A stretch of 64,000 bases of DNA from Rhizophagus clarus (taxonomy: Eukaryota > Glomeromycota > Glomeromycetes > Glomerales > Glomeraceae). Below the pieces are notes generated by a model that worked only from the letters and a program-made list of their open reading frames with translations, did no database searches and was not told the DNA's origin. Position 1 is the stretch's first letter, and each line of letters opens with the position of its first letter. A program made the position numbers and the translations under genes. Shown here piece by piece: positions 1-12,500 of this stretch. The stretch spans positions 372,001-436,000 of the forward strand of contig BLAL01000206.1 of the NCBI GenBank assembly GCA_015698045.1, in the 5' to 3' direction.

Positions 1-775
1 GATCCAACCAGATTGGATCTGGATCAGATTTAATCGGATCAGATTTTTTGTGGAACCCTAGTATATGCAAATCGAATAATTACTAAATAACTAATAAAAT
101 TTGATAATTTTGTTTATCATGTGATTGCATAAATTATTTATTTATTTCTGTATTTTTTTTTTTACCAAAAAACTTTTTCTTTCTTTAAATATTTTATAAA
201 GGTATTTTTTATTAAAATTTTTTTTTTCTATTATCATGTTATTCTTAATACTCTTATTAATATATTTTTCTAATGTATTTCTTCTTTTTACTAATATTCT
301 AACTTATAACATTCTATTATTGAATTTTTTTACTTACCTGTGTAAACAAATAGAAAATATATTGTTTATCTAAAAATAAATACAAAGGTATAGAGTTTTT
401 TTTCCCATCATATTATTCTTATCACTCTTATTAATATATTTTTCTAATGTGTTTTCTTTTACTAATGTTTTTACTAACAATATTCTACTATTAAACATTT
501 TATTCCTTTTCTTTTACTAATACTTTTATTAATATTAACACTAACATTAATACTTATATTTTATATCTTTTTATTGACATTTCTTTTCTACTTTTACTAA
601 TCTTTATACTAATATTAATATTAATACTATAACGTAAAAAAAAATTTTATTGACGTTCCTTTTCTTTTGCTAATACTTAATGAATTTTTTTTTATAATAT
701 TTTTTATATAATTTTTTTATTATTAATTAAAATAAATAAAACCTTCATATAATTAAATGAATTAAATTACTTTAA
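1..775. other. AT-rich spacer with T-rich TACTAAT repeats
   Basis: No gene is visible. Between about 230 and 660 the plus strand repeats a loose motif of T runs followed by ACTAATA or TACTAACA. The same texture recurs at 60.3-61.3 kb, and as its reverse complement at 31.6-32.0 kb. It is probably repeat-derived. The first 60 bases hold several short GATCAGATT-type repeats of unknown origin. Confidence 0.5.
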
Positions 776-1119
776 CACTAGTCAAAAAAGGAATATTCGG
801 CCTCCAAAAAATCCGGCCTAGATTTAGCCAATTTTTAAAAAAATTGACCTAAATTAGTAATGATATGCAATTCAATCTATATTCGACTCTGATTCAATCC
901 AGCCGAATGATGGTCAAATTGCATATAATAAAAATTAAACTATGTTCGGCCTCACACGAATAATGGCCGAATTGTATTCACTTTTCTATATTAAATAATG
1001 ATTATAATATATTTACTATATTTACTATATTAATATTATTAAGTATAATAAAAAACAATGATACAATATTTGTTAAAAAATGTTTAAACAATTCGGACTA
1101 GTATAAATGTTATATTAAA

Positions 1120-4100
1120 TCAATGCAAATAGAACTTTCTATTTATAGGAATAACGGCTAAATATTCTCTGGCATTAGATCGATCTGATTTTTTGTATTT
1201 TATAGGTATAAACTGACCTAAAATGTTGTGTATTGGGATTATATTATCTCTACTGCTCAAATAGAAACTATCTTCCCATAATTCGATATTACAAGTTTCG
1301 ACATCATCGTCAATACTGAAATGGAATCGGGATGTCAAATTTGCCAGTTTGTACTATTTGATGTAAGCCAATTTGTGTGTCAAATTATGGGAGAATAAAT
1401 GAACACTATGTTTAAAAAAAAATTGAATTTGACCTGGGTAAGTATCGACGCTATTCCCATCACGATTAATAAATTTAGCTAAGACAAATAAGCTCTTAAT
1501 ATGTCGTGTTGCAGCAGCAGATCCAAAAATTTCTGCACCAATTTGACATCTTCCATATCGATTCGCTTTGTTGATAACGATCGTTGAATTGGGTAAATTT
1601 TTCGTGAACAGTTTTCTGAATATAGAATCTACATATGTATCCTTATAATATTCAATAAGTAAATCGTAGATTTGTTCATCAAGATGAATATCTTCGGATC
1701 ACGGTACTAAAAATATACCCAGAAATTCCTCGCAACCAGTAATTGGTGATTCTAATATATTTCTGGAATTCATCAAAAATTGATACATTTCATTTGTTGG
1801 AAATTCGGAAAGAGAACTGACAGAAGGTCGTTTATTAAGTAATTCGATGCTGATTACTTCTGAACTTGAGCTGATAATATCATTTATTTGTGTTTCAGTC
1901 ATCAATCGACGCATTAGTTCAGGTTCAATTTGGCAGTGGCTATTAGGCAACGATCCTAATAAATATTTTATTATTAATCTTTGCTTAATGGAATAATATA
2001 ATTCGAAAAATTGACACAGCAAATAAATTTAAATTTGAATTACCTAATACACCATTCATTCGTTCAAAGTTAAAGCACTAGAATGAATACAGAGGTCTGT
2101 AATCGTAAGAGCACTTACATAGATGTAATGATAGGTGGAGGTTTGGCGTTATTTTTCTTTCACTATAATGCTCTTCGATCAATTTAATTATCTTTACTAA
2201 AAGTTCATGGGCTTCTTTCATATTGTTAATCTCCACAATTCGTCTAACCAAAATCGTACAAACTCTTACGAAATACGTAAGAATTTTGCGATCTTTATTT
2301 GGAAGATGATTCCATAACACAACAGTGGCGTATATTAGGAAAAAATTGCGCCATTGGTCAGCGATAAAGTTAGAAAAACCTTCACCGCAATGGATTTTAC
2401 CAGGAATTCGTCCCAAATCTGATGGTAGCTTAAATTCGCTCATTTTCTTTTGAATTAATTGAAGAGCTTTTTCTGTTAATATATCTTCATCGATCCATAT
2501 TCGTTTTGTTATCCATTTTGCGATTCCTAAAAAAAGGCAGTGCATCAGATCTATAACAACAAACTGAATCAGATCAAAATATGAAAGTCTTAATATTTCA
2601 GACCATCTTACGCCATTCACCTTGACAAATCTCTCTCTTTCTGCGTTAGATTTGCATCGTCGCCATTCTAAAGCCTTTTGACGATGCTCTACTGAATCTT
2701 TCATGATAAACCAGTCGCTCATATCTGCCATGCCACCAAAATTGCGATTATTGGCCCTTTTTTCGCATTGATGACATGATGTGAGGGCAGAGATATGCTC
2801 ACATAATTTTTGAGCTCCAGGAATATCGCACGAAGCAATTATTAATGCAGCTCAAATATCTTTACCATTTGGACATTCATTAGTGCGATTAAGATTCACG
2901 CCTTCCCAAAGTGACTCTAATTCTGTTATTATTGGCGAAAGATAATGATTAACTTTATGCAATTTAACCTTATCAGGCCCTGGTAATATGCCGAGTATAA
3001 GCACATTTTCAGGCTTAAATCGAACATCCTGAGGTAAATTGCATATTACTGCGTATATTATACCTGTACTGTAAATCGTTCCTTCGTAAGGCTGGAACCA
3101 ATCTAAATTCATCATTAATCCTAGATGAGCATCAGCTTTGTCTGGTCAGAAAAAGTTATTTGACCCTTGTTCAGACGATTCCTTAAGATTTTTCCATATT
3201 TGGCCGTCATAAATATCTGATAGAACATTGTCAATTATTGAACGACGTGTCTAATGCCGCAGTAATTCTTCAAATCCTGGCCGCTTGAACATACTAGAAA
3301 GCTGCTGTTGTATACTTGAGACCAGATAAATTAATTCAGGAACAATTGATATACTATTATTTAAAGAAATTTTCTTCACTAAAGGAGTACGACATTGTTT
3401 TAATCTCTTTGTAGCCGAATTTGGAAATTCGACATGGCTGCATTTCATAACGGTATTATTATCTTTTGATATTATCTCCTCTTTTTTGTATAATTTGTGG
3501 CATTTTTGGCAGGCTGCAAACTGCGTAAATCGATCGAAAAGTCCTAACTTTTTTTTTAGCATGTACAATGAATTTGGGAATGATTCGTAATTGATATTTT
3601 TACATACTTTCAATATTATTTTAATAAATTGTATTAATTCTTCAATTGCGGTATTTGGTATGTTATGACTCGACCTGAACTTCATAATCCATATCAAAAT
3701 CTCTTTAATTAATTCATCTGTTGATAATTCTGAAATATCTGGTGTGTCTGAAATATCTGGTATGTCGAACATAGGATGAGAGTAATTCTCAAAATTATCT
3801 GAAAAATCATTATCTTCATCATTAGGAGAATCTTCTTGTGTCAAAGATTCACTAGTGTAGATATCATCCGTGTCATATTCAGCTGGCATATTATAAGAGG
3901 AATCTTCAGCGACTAGCTCAACTTCAGTGATACGACAAAATGTGCCTGGTTTTGCCCTTTTTTTGCATGAAAGAAATATATATTTCTGTTCCTTATACGT
4001 ATCATTATCAGAATGTGTATCAATAGACATTGTCATATCTTGTGGTTCTGCTAACGATATTGTCGAATCAATCAGTTCTACTAACTCTTAAGACGTTGGA

Positions 4101-4325
4101 GCCTTATCGCGATTTAATGGTTCCAAAGAAGTCGTTTGCTCATTCATTTGCTCATGTTTCTCCTTCGTATGCAGATCGACTATTTTCCCATTACAATGGC
4201 TGCAAAAGTCTCTCTTGATTTTCTGATCGTAAATTCAGTAGATGTTTGTTCAGAGGTCGATAAACTAGGATTATTATATTCGTCTATAATATTAGCAGCA
4301 ATGTGTTTTCTTCCCCCTTTTTTCA
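1120..4325 (-). pseudogene. TNP2-like CACTA transposase, decayed
   Basis: Conceptual pieces in order on the minus strand are: an N-terminal part with a C2H2-like zinc motif (CSHCNGK...LHTKEKH, about 4170-4215); an acidic linker; CQKCHKLY with CSHVEFPN (about 3430-3510); RPGFEELLR; GLMMNLDWFQPYEGT and NVLILGILPGP (about 2950-3120); DLMHCLFLG (about 2530); and near the C terminus FYLSSRDNIIPIHNILG and EYLAVIPINRKF (1120-1270). This order matches the TNP2-type transposase of CACTA elements, which cuts at the element ends. Reading frame is largely kept over 3 kb, but at least four in-frame stops interrupt it (for example after LLRH, NNFF, GKDI and LYSF), and a frame change lies near the N terminus. 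Nonsense changes thus outnumber indels. The upstream start near 4325 is a guess; ATG at 4036 is an alternative. Confidence 0.85.
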
Positions 4326-4333
4326 TTTTTTGA

Positions 4334-5020
4334 TAAAAGTCAGATACGATAAAGTTGTAATATGATTTTTACGTTGAATAAAGTTATAATATACTTTGTT
4401 ATATTTAATTAATAGTGATTTTTTATTAATATCAAATTTTTAGTGATGTCGAATTTTTAGTGATATTGTGATTTTTTTATTAATATCAAATTTTTAGTGA
4501 TGTCGAATTTTTAGTGATATTTTGGTTTTTTTATTAATATCAAATTTTTAGTAATGTCGAATTTTTAGTGATATTTTGATTTTTTTATTAATATCAAATT
4601 TTTAGTAATGTCAAATTTTTAGTGATATTGTGATTATATTCCGTTTTAAAATGATATTGATGGTATAATTAACAAAATAGACAAATTCGAATACGAAAAA
4701 TTAGACGTAAGAAGTTGAATAGAAAATTAAACGAAAACCGAAATTTAAAAAATAAAATATATACCATACCACGCACTTAATGCGATTTAACTGTTCAATT
4801 AATTGAAAGTCTAGTTTGATGCGAAAGTTTAAGTCTAATCTGATCATTAACGGCTAATGATTGAAAGTCTAATTTGATATGTTTAATATATGTTTAATTA
4901 ATTAAAAGTCTAATTTGATGCGAAAGTTTAAGTCTAATTTGATCACGCCTATTGAAAGTCTAATTTTATACAAATATTTGTGATCGTTAATTGTTAAAAG
5001 TCTAATTTGATAGTAAAGAA
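4334..5020. repeat. Divergent spacer with short tandem repeats inside the CACTA element
   Basis: This lies between the 5' ends of the two element genes. 4420-4630 holds about four near-identical units of about 65 bp built on ATATCAAATTTTTAGT and GTCGAATTTTTAGTGATA. 4795-5010 repeats GAAAGTCTAATTTGAT at least five times. Such repeats between the divergent promoters could be regulatory or transposase-binding sites, but that is inference. Confidence 0.6.
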
Positions 5021-5024
5021 ATAG

Positions 5025-5033
5025 ATATAAATA
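5025..5033 (+). promoter_or_regulatory. TATA box of the second CACTA gene
   Basis: TATAAATAG lies about 95 bp before the ATG at 5126, in the gene-free gap between the two oppositely oriented element genes. Sequence match only. Confidence 0.5.
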
Positions 5034-5125
5034 GTGGTCCAATTTTCTTGTTCCATACAAAAAAATTGCCCTTTTTTCTTTTTTAAAAAATAATAATAAA
5101 AAATAAAAATAATTTTAAAATAATA

Positions 5126-7400
5126 ATGGCTCGTAAGAAACCATCAAAACCAAATGCTCCTTCACCAGATATTGCTGGTTCGTCTATACCATCGCCACAT
5201 ACAACATCAACTCCTCCACGAAATATTGCTTCAACACCAATACCAACTAATACCACCGTTTCATCTACATCACGAAATATTGCCACATCACGAGTGTCAA
5301 CACCAACTAATATTACACCACAAAATATTGCCACATCACGAGCGTCAACACCAACTAATACTACACCACAAAATATTGCCATACCACGAGCGTCTACACC
5401 AACTAATACTATACCACGAAATATTGTCATACCACGAGCGTCAACACCAACTAATACCACCACCTCGTCTACATCACGAAATATTGTCACATCACGAAAT
5501 ATTGCTTCAACACCAACATCACTAAATACTAATACTACAGCTCCCTTTAGACTCGTTATTTCACAAGATATTTTAGCCTCATTAAGTCAAACTTAAACTC
5601 AATCTCAACGAACTTCTGATATTATTAAAAGATATCCTAATATTAATGTACCGAAAAGTTACCGTTCATATCACGAAGAAGGAGCACCAAGAAATGTTTG
5701 ACCGAGTAATGAAGAAGCAGGTAAACTGAATTTTTTGTTATATTTTAATATTTATTATATTACATCTGTTCGTTATGATTTGATACATATCCTTATAATT
5801 TAAAATAGGTAATTTAGAGCTAGGAAATTTAAAAAATGAAACCCTTCGACTACAGAACGAATTGAATAGGAAAAGGTCAAAGTATCAGAAATGAAACGAA
5901 AAATAGATAATTTGCAAGACCGTATTCATAGGGTCAAGGAGGAGAATTCCTTACTACGGCAGTTTAATGAAATTTTTGGTGATGAATCGAACCAATTATG
6001 TGAAAAGAATAAAACTTTCCAAGAAGAACTTCAACGGCTCAAGCAACTTCGCACACCTTGAAAGACTATTGATTCTCCGCAGCAATATTTACCAAAACGC
6101 CTCAATAAAAGATTAAAATTGAGAGAGAAAACGCCTGATGAAGTTGCCGCTTCAGCTGCAAGAGTAAGAATTTTACAAGATTATTTGCAGCCGAATTGTG
6201 TTAATGTATATATACAGCTTTTATTATTTCCTCTTATTATTTAGGACGAAATAAAGAACCTCTTAAAAGGTCAAATATCTGAAGAATATCAGTTGGATTA
6301 TGGCAAGACTTTTAGTGAACAGACAGTAAAGATATACGAAAAATTGATACCTGAATTAAAGAGGTTGATGAGTGGATATTATAATCCGTCTGTAACCCAA
6401 TTGTCGAATTGGTTACGATCAATTCACAAGCATAAAAGAGATAGATAACAAAAACAACTATCAGGCCAATTAGACAAAGTCGACCGTAGGATGCACGTGA
6501 ATGCGCGATTGTCTGAAGTGAGCAGTATTTTATTTTAATGCACTTCTTTTTAGTCATTTGAAATTAATCTTTATATATTCAACAGAAAAAAAATAGACGA
6601 ATAAAGGCGGCAATAAAATTATACGAAAGAAATGACGCCAATATAAAGGAATTCGATAAAGACGAATTATTACCAATGCTTGTACAGAATGATTGTTATT
6701 CCATTGAGCAATCAGATTCTGAAGACGATTCAAGACAGAAATTGCCTGATAATAAGCGGTTCTTGCATGTATACGATCGGTCATGATGTTCAGACGAGGT
6801 ATTAAAGTGATTACTGCTCCTAAACTATTTTAATATTTATTCGATATTTGTTTATTTTTGTTTTAATAGTTAAAACAGCTATTACGAGACGTATTAGACC
6901 CTGAAGCAGAATATATTCAACACGCAAAAAAGCAACGGGAGCGAATTTATAATGATGATATTTACTTCATGTCTAGTAAACCTCTCAAGAATGCGCCTGA
7001 ATGGGCGCTCGATAAAATGAAAATATACGAGACAGATGAAACAAACGAAACAATTAGCGTTAGTGAATATGATGATATGGTTGATGATTTGATTCAATCT
7101 TACGAGGATCGTGTGCTAATAGAACCAAATTTAACAGAGCCATATTCAGATTTCTTGTTAAATTCGGCGGAAATGAATTCAACTAGACCTGAAGATTTGG
7201 ATGAGATCGGTGAAAGTTCGATAACAGTAAGTTGAATTATTTTAATATTTTTACGTCGCAAATATTGTTAATTAATTTTGTTTATATCATATGTTGTATC
7301 ATATTAGCAACAAAAAGCTGAAAAAAACCGAAAAGGAAAAGGAAGGGCTACGGAAGATGAAGAACTCTATGAAATATTTGATGCAGACGAATATTATTAG
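5126..7400 (+). pseudogene. Second CACTA gene (TnpA-like coiled-coil protein), decayed
   Basis: Exon 1 starts MARKKPSKPNAPSPDIAG and contains a degenerate repeat of about 17 residues (RASTPTNTTPQNIAIP type), encoded by a 51-bp tandem repeat at 5260-5520. GT-AG introns are visible at 5721-5808 and 6164-6244, with further introns near 6520-6590, 6800-6870 and 7230-7310. The middle exons encode a heptad-rich segment (RIHRVKEENSLLRQF..., CEKNKTFQEELQRLKQL), then a segment with LSNWLRSIHKHKRDR that could bind DNA, and an acidic C terminus ending EIFDADEYY. Several in-frame stops occur. CACTA elements usually encode a second DNA-binding helper besides the transposase, and position and coiled coils suit that role. 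The exact family is not recognised. Confidence 0.72.
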
Positions 7401-7865
7401 TATATTTTATATTTATTTTTTTGGTTATATAATTATTACTGGATATTTTATATTTTTTTTTATTTTTTTGTACGGTTGATCATATGCGGGTTGGTTTATA
7501 TAATTATCTTATATTACTATATACTATATACATTAATATATATAAAATAAATGGTTTTTATTTGCTTATAAAATACAAAATGATGCTTTATTATTTGACC
7601 TTGAAAAACCTCTAGTTTGACCTATTTATCAATTATATTCGGATTACATACAGTAGTCGAATATAGTTTTTTTTAGGGTCAAATAAATATGTAATAATGT
7701 TCTAATATAGGTAAAATGATGGTTGAATTTTCTTTCCGAATTTGAAACAATTGGCACCCTAAATGCGCCAAAAAAATTGGCTTCAATTTGACATAGGTTA
7801 GATCGTCATTCGACCTATATTTGACCTGGTCAAATTTAGGCTGAATTGTCCTTTTTCGACTAGTG

Positions 7866-8342
7866 TAAACTATGCGTATTTAAATTATAAATTTATTAAT
7901 ATTAATATTATTAAATTAATAATTTAAATACTGTTATCTGATATATATGAAAATTATATCTGATATGTACCTATTAATATTCAGGTTTGATTAGTAAATT
8001 ATAAATATCTGATATATTTCAGTTATATATAGGATACATACCAGGTATATATAGGATACTTATTAGCAGTATCTGATAAGTGTCTAATATTTATTATAGT
8101 AATATCAGGTATCCAATAAATCTATGATATATAACTGATATATAGCCGATATTTAACTACCTGATATGTATGAGATATGTATGAGATGTGTATACTATGT
8201 ATCACCATTTTTCTGCATCTGACGGATACATATCAGGTATCTGATATGTGTGAAATTATTAAATATCATACACATATCTCACATATATCACACACATATC
8301 AGGTATCTGATATGTACCCGATAGTATCAATTTTGATCAGTG
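7866..8342. repeat. ATCAGGTA/GATATGTGT repeat ending in a CACTGATC terminus
   Basis: About a dozen partly palindromic copies of ATCAGGTATCTGATATGT-type sequence fill 7940-8320. The stretch ends GTACCCGATAGTATCAATTT then TGATCAGTG, which read inward is CACTGATCAAAATTGATACT. Almost the same terminus occurs at 36909, so this is the right end of a small CACTA-like non-autonomous family. A left end was not found; it may have been lost where the 7-kb CACTA element sits. Related ATATCAGGTA sequence is at 31.0-31.3 kb. Confidence 0.6.
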
Positions 8343-8444
8343 ATGGGAACAAGATAGGTTTACTCATACTAGAAGAGGCTTTCTAGATGAAATTTTGCCT
8401 AAAGAAGCTTTTAATACTTGGTCATTTAAAGAATAGTCAGAATT

Positions 8445-8612
8445 TATTATATTTAAGAATCAGAAGAATCATTTGTCTACATTGTTGACACAGTTTTGTG
8501 GTTTTTACAGTATATTTTTCCTTGTCTGAAAAATCCAATACCATTATATTTGAAGACTTTTTAAGGGTCAATAGTTTAGTTAATTTACGTGTTCTTGTGT
8601 TATAGTATACTT
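8445..8612 (-). pseudogene. Inverted relic of the topoisomerase II N-terminal exon
   Basis: Read on the minus strand, this encodes TRTRKLTKLLTLKKSSN followed by SDKEKYTVKTTKLCQQ. It matches the topoisomerase exon at 9700-9830 (TRTRKPTKPATLRDASN...SDEEKYTVKATKSRQQ) along its whole length without an obvious indel, at roughly 70-75% base identity by eye. It points away from the gene and has no start, splice sites or downstream coding partner. It is therefore best read as a non-functional inverted duplicate of the repeated N-terminal exon. Confidence 0.8.
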
Positions 8613-8639
8613 CAGAATATAACATACAATGAGTCATAT

Positions 8640-9500
8640 GATTATTTTTTAATGGTGTCTTTTCATAGAAATGCAGTCCAGATGCAGCCTTAAATCATTG
8701 ATAACAATCATTTATCATATATTTCTTTTATTTTTATTTTTTATTTTTACAGATGGATACTACAAATCAGTTATACAATAAAAAAGTACTAAGTATGTCA
8801 AAATATGTATAAGAAAACTACTGTAAAAACCCTTGCTAATCACTATGAGAGAGAACCCTGGAGATGTGCAAAAGAGGCCAACTATGACCCTTTATACTTC
8901 ATTAGAAATAGGTACAATTATAGAAATAATATTTCTTTGTGATAATCAAAACTTTCATGTGATTACATAATTTGAATTTACAGAATTGTGAAATTCATAT
9001 AAATTTAAGATTTATTAAGAATATTTCAAAATCTAATTATTTGATAAATTTAATTTAAGTTCATATGTTTCATATGTTCATTTTTATTTTCAAGCAACTA
9101 TTTGTTAATCAAATAACTTCAGTGTAATCATTCTACTATTATTTTAGTTAGTTAGATTTTCTACCAATTATGTTTGAGCATTTGCTGCCTATATCAAAAT
9201 AACGATAAATAAATATCATTATGATAATTGAATCCTATTATTTTATCATTTTTGAGTTCATCCCAAGATATTAAGTATACCTGTTGCAAAAAATGAAGTT
9301 TGTGACATGTAAAATAAATTTAATTGTGTTAGAAACCAAAAAAATGTGTGCATTTTCCTTATAATGAATTTAGGTTCCAATGTTGACTTATGGACGGGCA
9401 CTGTTTCTGCTTCTGGAAAGCTTCCCGTGTGATAGGAGACCATTTAAGGGGAAACTGGGAGATAGTATGTTTATACAACATAATCGAACATGTGCACCCG
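8640..9500. other. Gene-free AT-rich stretch upstream of topoisomerase II
   Basis: No supported gene. 9370-9510 is less AT-rich than its surroundings and may be promoter or 5' leader of the topoisomerase gene. Confidence 0.4.
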
Positions 9501-9510
9501 TTTTGAACTA

Positions 9511-9521
9511 CGTAAATATAT
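9511..9521 (+). promoter_or_regulatory. TATA-like box before topoisomerase II
   Basis: ATATATATAAATG lies about 65 bp upstream of the ATG at 9580. Position fits a TATA element with a short leader; no other evidence. Confidence 0.35.
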
Positions 9522-9579
9522 ATAAATGTTCTATTGTAGACAAATCACCATACAAAATTTCATCCAAACTTTAGCAAAC

Positions 9580-12500
9580 ATGTCAGACTCTGATTATATT
9601 CCAGGAAAAGAGGATTATGCTGTAAAAACCAAAAAAACGCGTAAATTAGTTAAACCAACGACTAAAGAATCCTTCTCAGAGGAAGAGAAATATACTATAA
9701 AGGCTACAAGAACGCGTAAACCAACTAAACCAGCGACTCTTAGAGACGCTTCAAATGTAACAGCACTGGAATCTTCAGACGAAGAGAAATACACCGTAAA
9801 AGCTACAAAGTCGCGTCAGCAGCCCAAACAAAAGACCCAGACGACCCTTAAAGACACTTCAGGTAACTTTACTAATTGGATTAATTGGATTAGAGATCCG
9901 AAAATAGAATAGGAGTAAATGATAATAACTATTGATAATTATTATTTTATTTTCTTAAAAGTGACAGATGTATTAGAGATTGACCATTCTTCGGATGAAG
10001 TTGTGAAACCTAAATCGCGTAGACAAGCTAAAAAGTCGACACTCTCGGCCCTTAAAGATTCTCCAAGCGCGTTAGACTCTTCAGATGAAGAGAAATATAT
10101 TGTAAGACCCACAAAATCGCGTCAGCAACCCAAAAAAACGATCCAAACGACCCTCATGACCCTTAAAGATACTTCAGGTAACTTTACTAATTGGATTAAT
10201 TGGATTAGAGATCCGAAAATAGAATAGGAGTAAATGATAATAACTATTGATAATTATTATTTTATTTTCTTAATGTGACAGATGTATTAGAGATTGTCCA
10301 TTCTTCGGTAAAACCCACCAAATCGCGTCAGCAGCCCAAACAAACGACCCTCATGACCCTTAAAGACACTTCAGGTAACTTTATTTGATTGGATTAATCG
10401 AATTAGAGATCCGAAAATAGAATAGGAGTAAATGATAATAACTATTGACAATTACTATTTGATTTCCTTAACGTGACAGATGTATTATTAGAGATTGACC
10501 CTAAATCGCGTAAACAACCAAAACAATCGACTCTTTCGACTCTTGAAGATATTTCAAATGCGTTAGGCTCTACAGACGAAGAGAACTATACTGTAAAACC
10601 TACAAAATCGCGTCAAAAATTTAAACAAACGACCTTGGATCCTGGCTATTCTCCTGATGAAGAGGAACATATCGCAAAAGCTACGAATACTCGTAAACCT
10701 TCTAGCAAAACCTCCTCTAATAAGGCATCCTCAAGAAAAGCTTCTTCAAGCAAAGTCACTTCTAGTGAAATCTCTTCCGACAAAACTGCTTCGAAAAAAC
10801 CAGTAGAAGAAGTTTATCAAAAGAAAACACAACTTGAACACATCCTGTTAAGACCAGATACCTACGTTGGTTCTGTTCAAACATTTACCGAGAAATTGTG
10901 GGTATATGACTCTGATAAAAGTGTAATGGTCTATAGAGATGTTACTTATGTTCCGGGCTTATATAAAATAATTGACGAAATTTTGGTAAACTCCGCCGAC
11001 AACAAAATTCGGGATCCTACTATGGACACAATTAAAGTTGACATTGATGTGAAATCTGGCACGATTTCTATATATAATAATGGTAATGGTATACCCGTTG
11101 AGATTCACAAAGAAGAAAATGTATATGTACCGGAACTTATATTTGGTCATCTTTTAACGTCATCTAATTATAATGATAATGAAAAGAAAGTTACTGGAGG
11201 TCGAAACGGTTATGGTGCCAAATTGACCAACATCTTTAGTACAGAATTTATCATCGAAACTGTTGATAGTTCTGCAGGCAAAAAATACCGCCAAATATTT
11301 AGAGATAATATGTCTGTAAAGGAATCTCCCAAGATTTCATCTTACTCAAAAAAAGAGGAGTATACAATGGTCACTTTCAGGCCAGATTTTCAAAGATTTA
11401 ATATGCCCAATGGATTTGATGATGATATTATAGCACTCTTGAAGAAACGAGTGTATGATTTGGCTGGATGTGTAAAAAACGTTAAAGTTTTCTTAAATGG
11501 GGAAAGATTGAAAATTAAGAATTTTAAAGAATATGCCCTGATGTATTTGAGTGGAAACGACGACTTCGTCGATTTACAATCATCAATTATCTACGAAGAA
11601 GTTAATCAAAGATGGGAAATTGCTTTCGTCCCTTCTCTAGAAGGATCATTTCGGCACATTAGTTTCGTTAATAGTATTAATACCACTAAGGGGGGTACTC
11701 ATGTTAATTACATCGCAGACCAGATTGTAGAGAAATTGATGGCAGTAGTTACGAAAAAGGCCAAGGACGCAAAAAATATCAAAAAAAACCAAATCAAAAA
11801 TCATATGTGGCTTTTTATTAATTGTTTGATCGAAAACGCCACTTTCGATTCTCAAACAAAAGAGCACCTAACATTAAAAGTCTCATCCTTTGGTTCAAAA
11901 TGTAATCCAAGTGAAACGTACTATAATAAATTACTCAAAAGCAGCGTAATTGGAAGCATATTGGATGATGTCAAACATAAACAAAGTAAGGAACTAAAGA
12001 AAACTGACGGTAAAAAGATAGGTAGAATCGTGGGTATTGCTAAATTAGATGATGCAAATAATGCCGGAGGTAAAAAACGTCAAGATTGCACCTTAATCCT
12101 TACCGAAGGTGATTCCGCAAAGGCTTTGGCAGTTGCTGGTTTGTCTGTAGTGGGACGTGATAATTATGGAATTTTCCCGCTTCGAGGGAAACTATTAAAT
12201 GTGAGGGAAGGTGCACATAGCCAGATTATGAATAACGTTGAAATACAACATATAAAGCAAATTCTCGGACTGAAACAAGGAAAAGTATACAATTCAACAG
12301 ATGAATTACGCTATGGTCATCTCATGATAATGACCGATCAAGATCACGATGGAAGCCATATAAAAGGATTAATTATCAACTTCTTGGATTATTTCTTTCC
12401 ATCATTGCTTAAAGTTCCAGGTTTCCTTATGGAATTCGTAACACCTATTGTAAAGTGTACAAGAGGAAACATTAAAAAATCATTCTTTACTATACCAGAA

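Larger units (their letters stand above)
776..7865. mobile_element. CACTA (EnSpm-type) DNA transposon, full length, decayed
   Basis: The element starts CACTAGTCAAAAAAGGA and ends with the near-perfect inverted copy (read inward CACTAGTCGAAAAAGGA). It is flanked on both sides by TAA (773-775 and 7866-7868), the 3-bp target duplication typical of CACTA elements. Subterminal zones (about 790-970 and 7600-7860) carry many short direct and inverted copies of TTCGGCC/GGCCGAAT/AGTCGAAT, as expected for transposase-binding repeats. Two genes converge from nearer the middle outwards: a TNP2-like transposase on the minus strand (1120 to about 4325) and a coiled-coil gene on the plus strand (5126-7400). 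Both carry several in-frame stops, so this copy is not autonomous, but its ends are intact and could be mobilised by a related source. Confidence 0.93.

Noticed and set aside
5083-5525. Overlapping repeat-rich frames on both strands at the start of the second CACTA gene.
   Set aside because: Only the plus-strand frame starting MARKKPSKPN connects by splice sites to downstream coiled-coil exons; the others are shadows of the 51-bp repeat.
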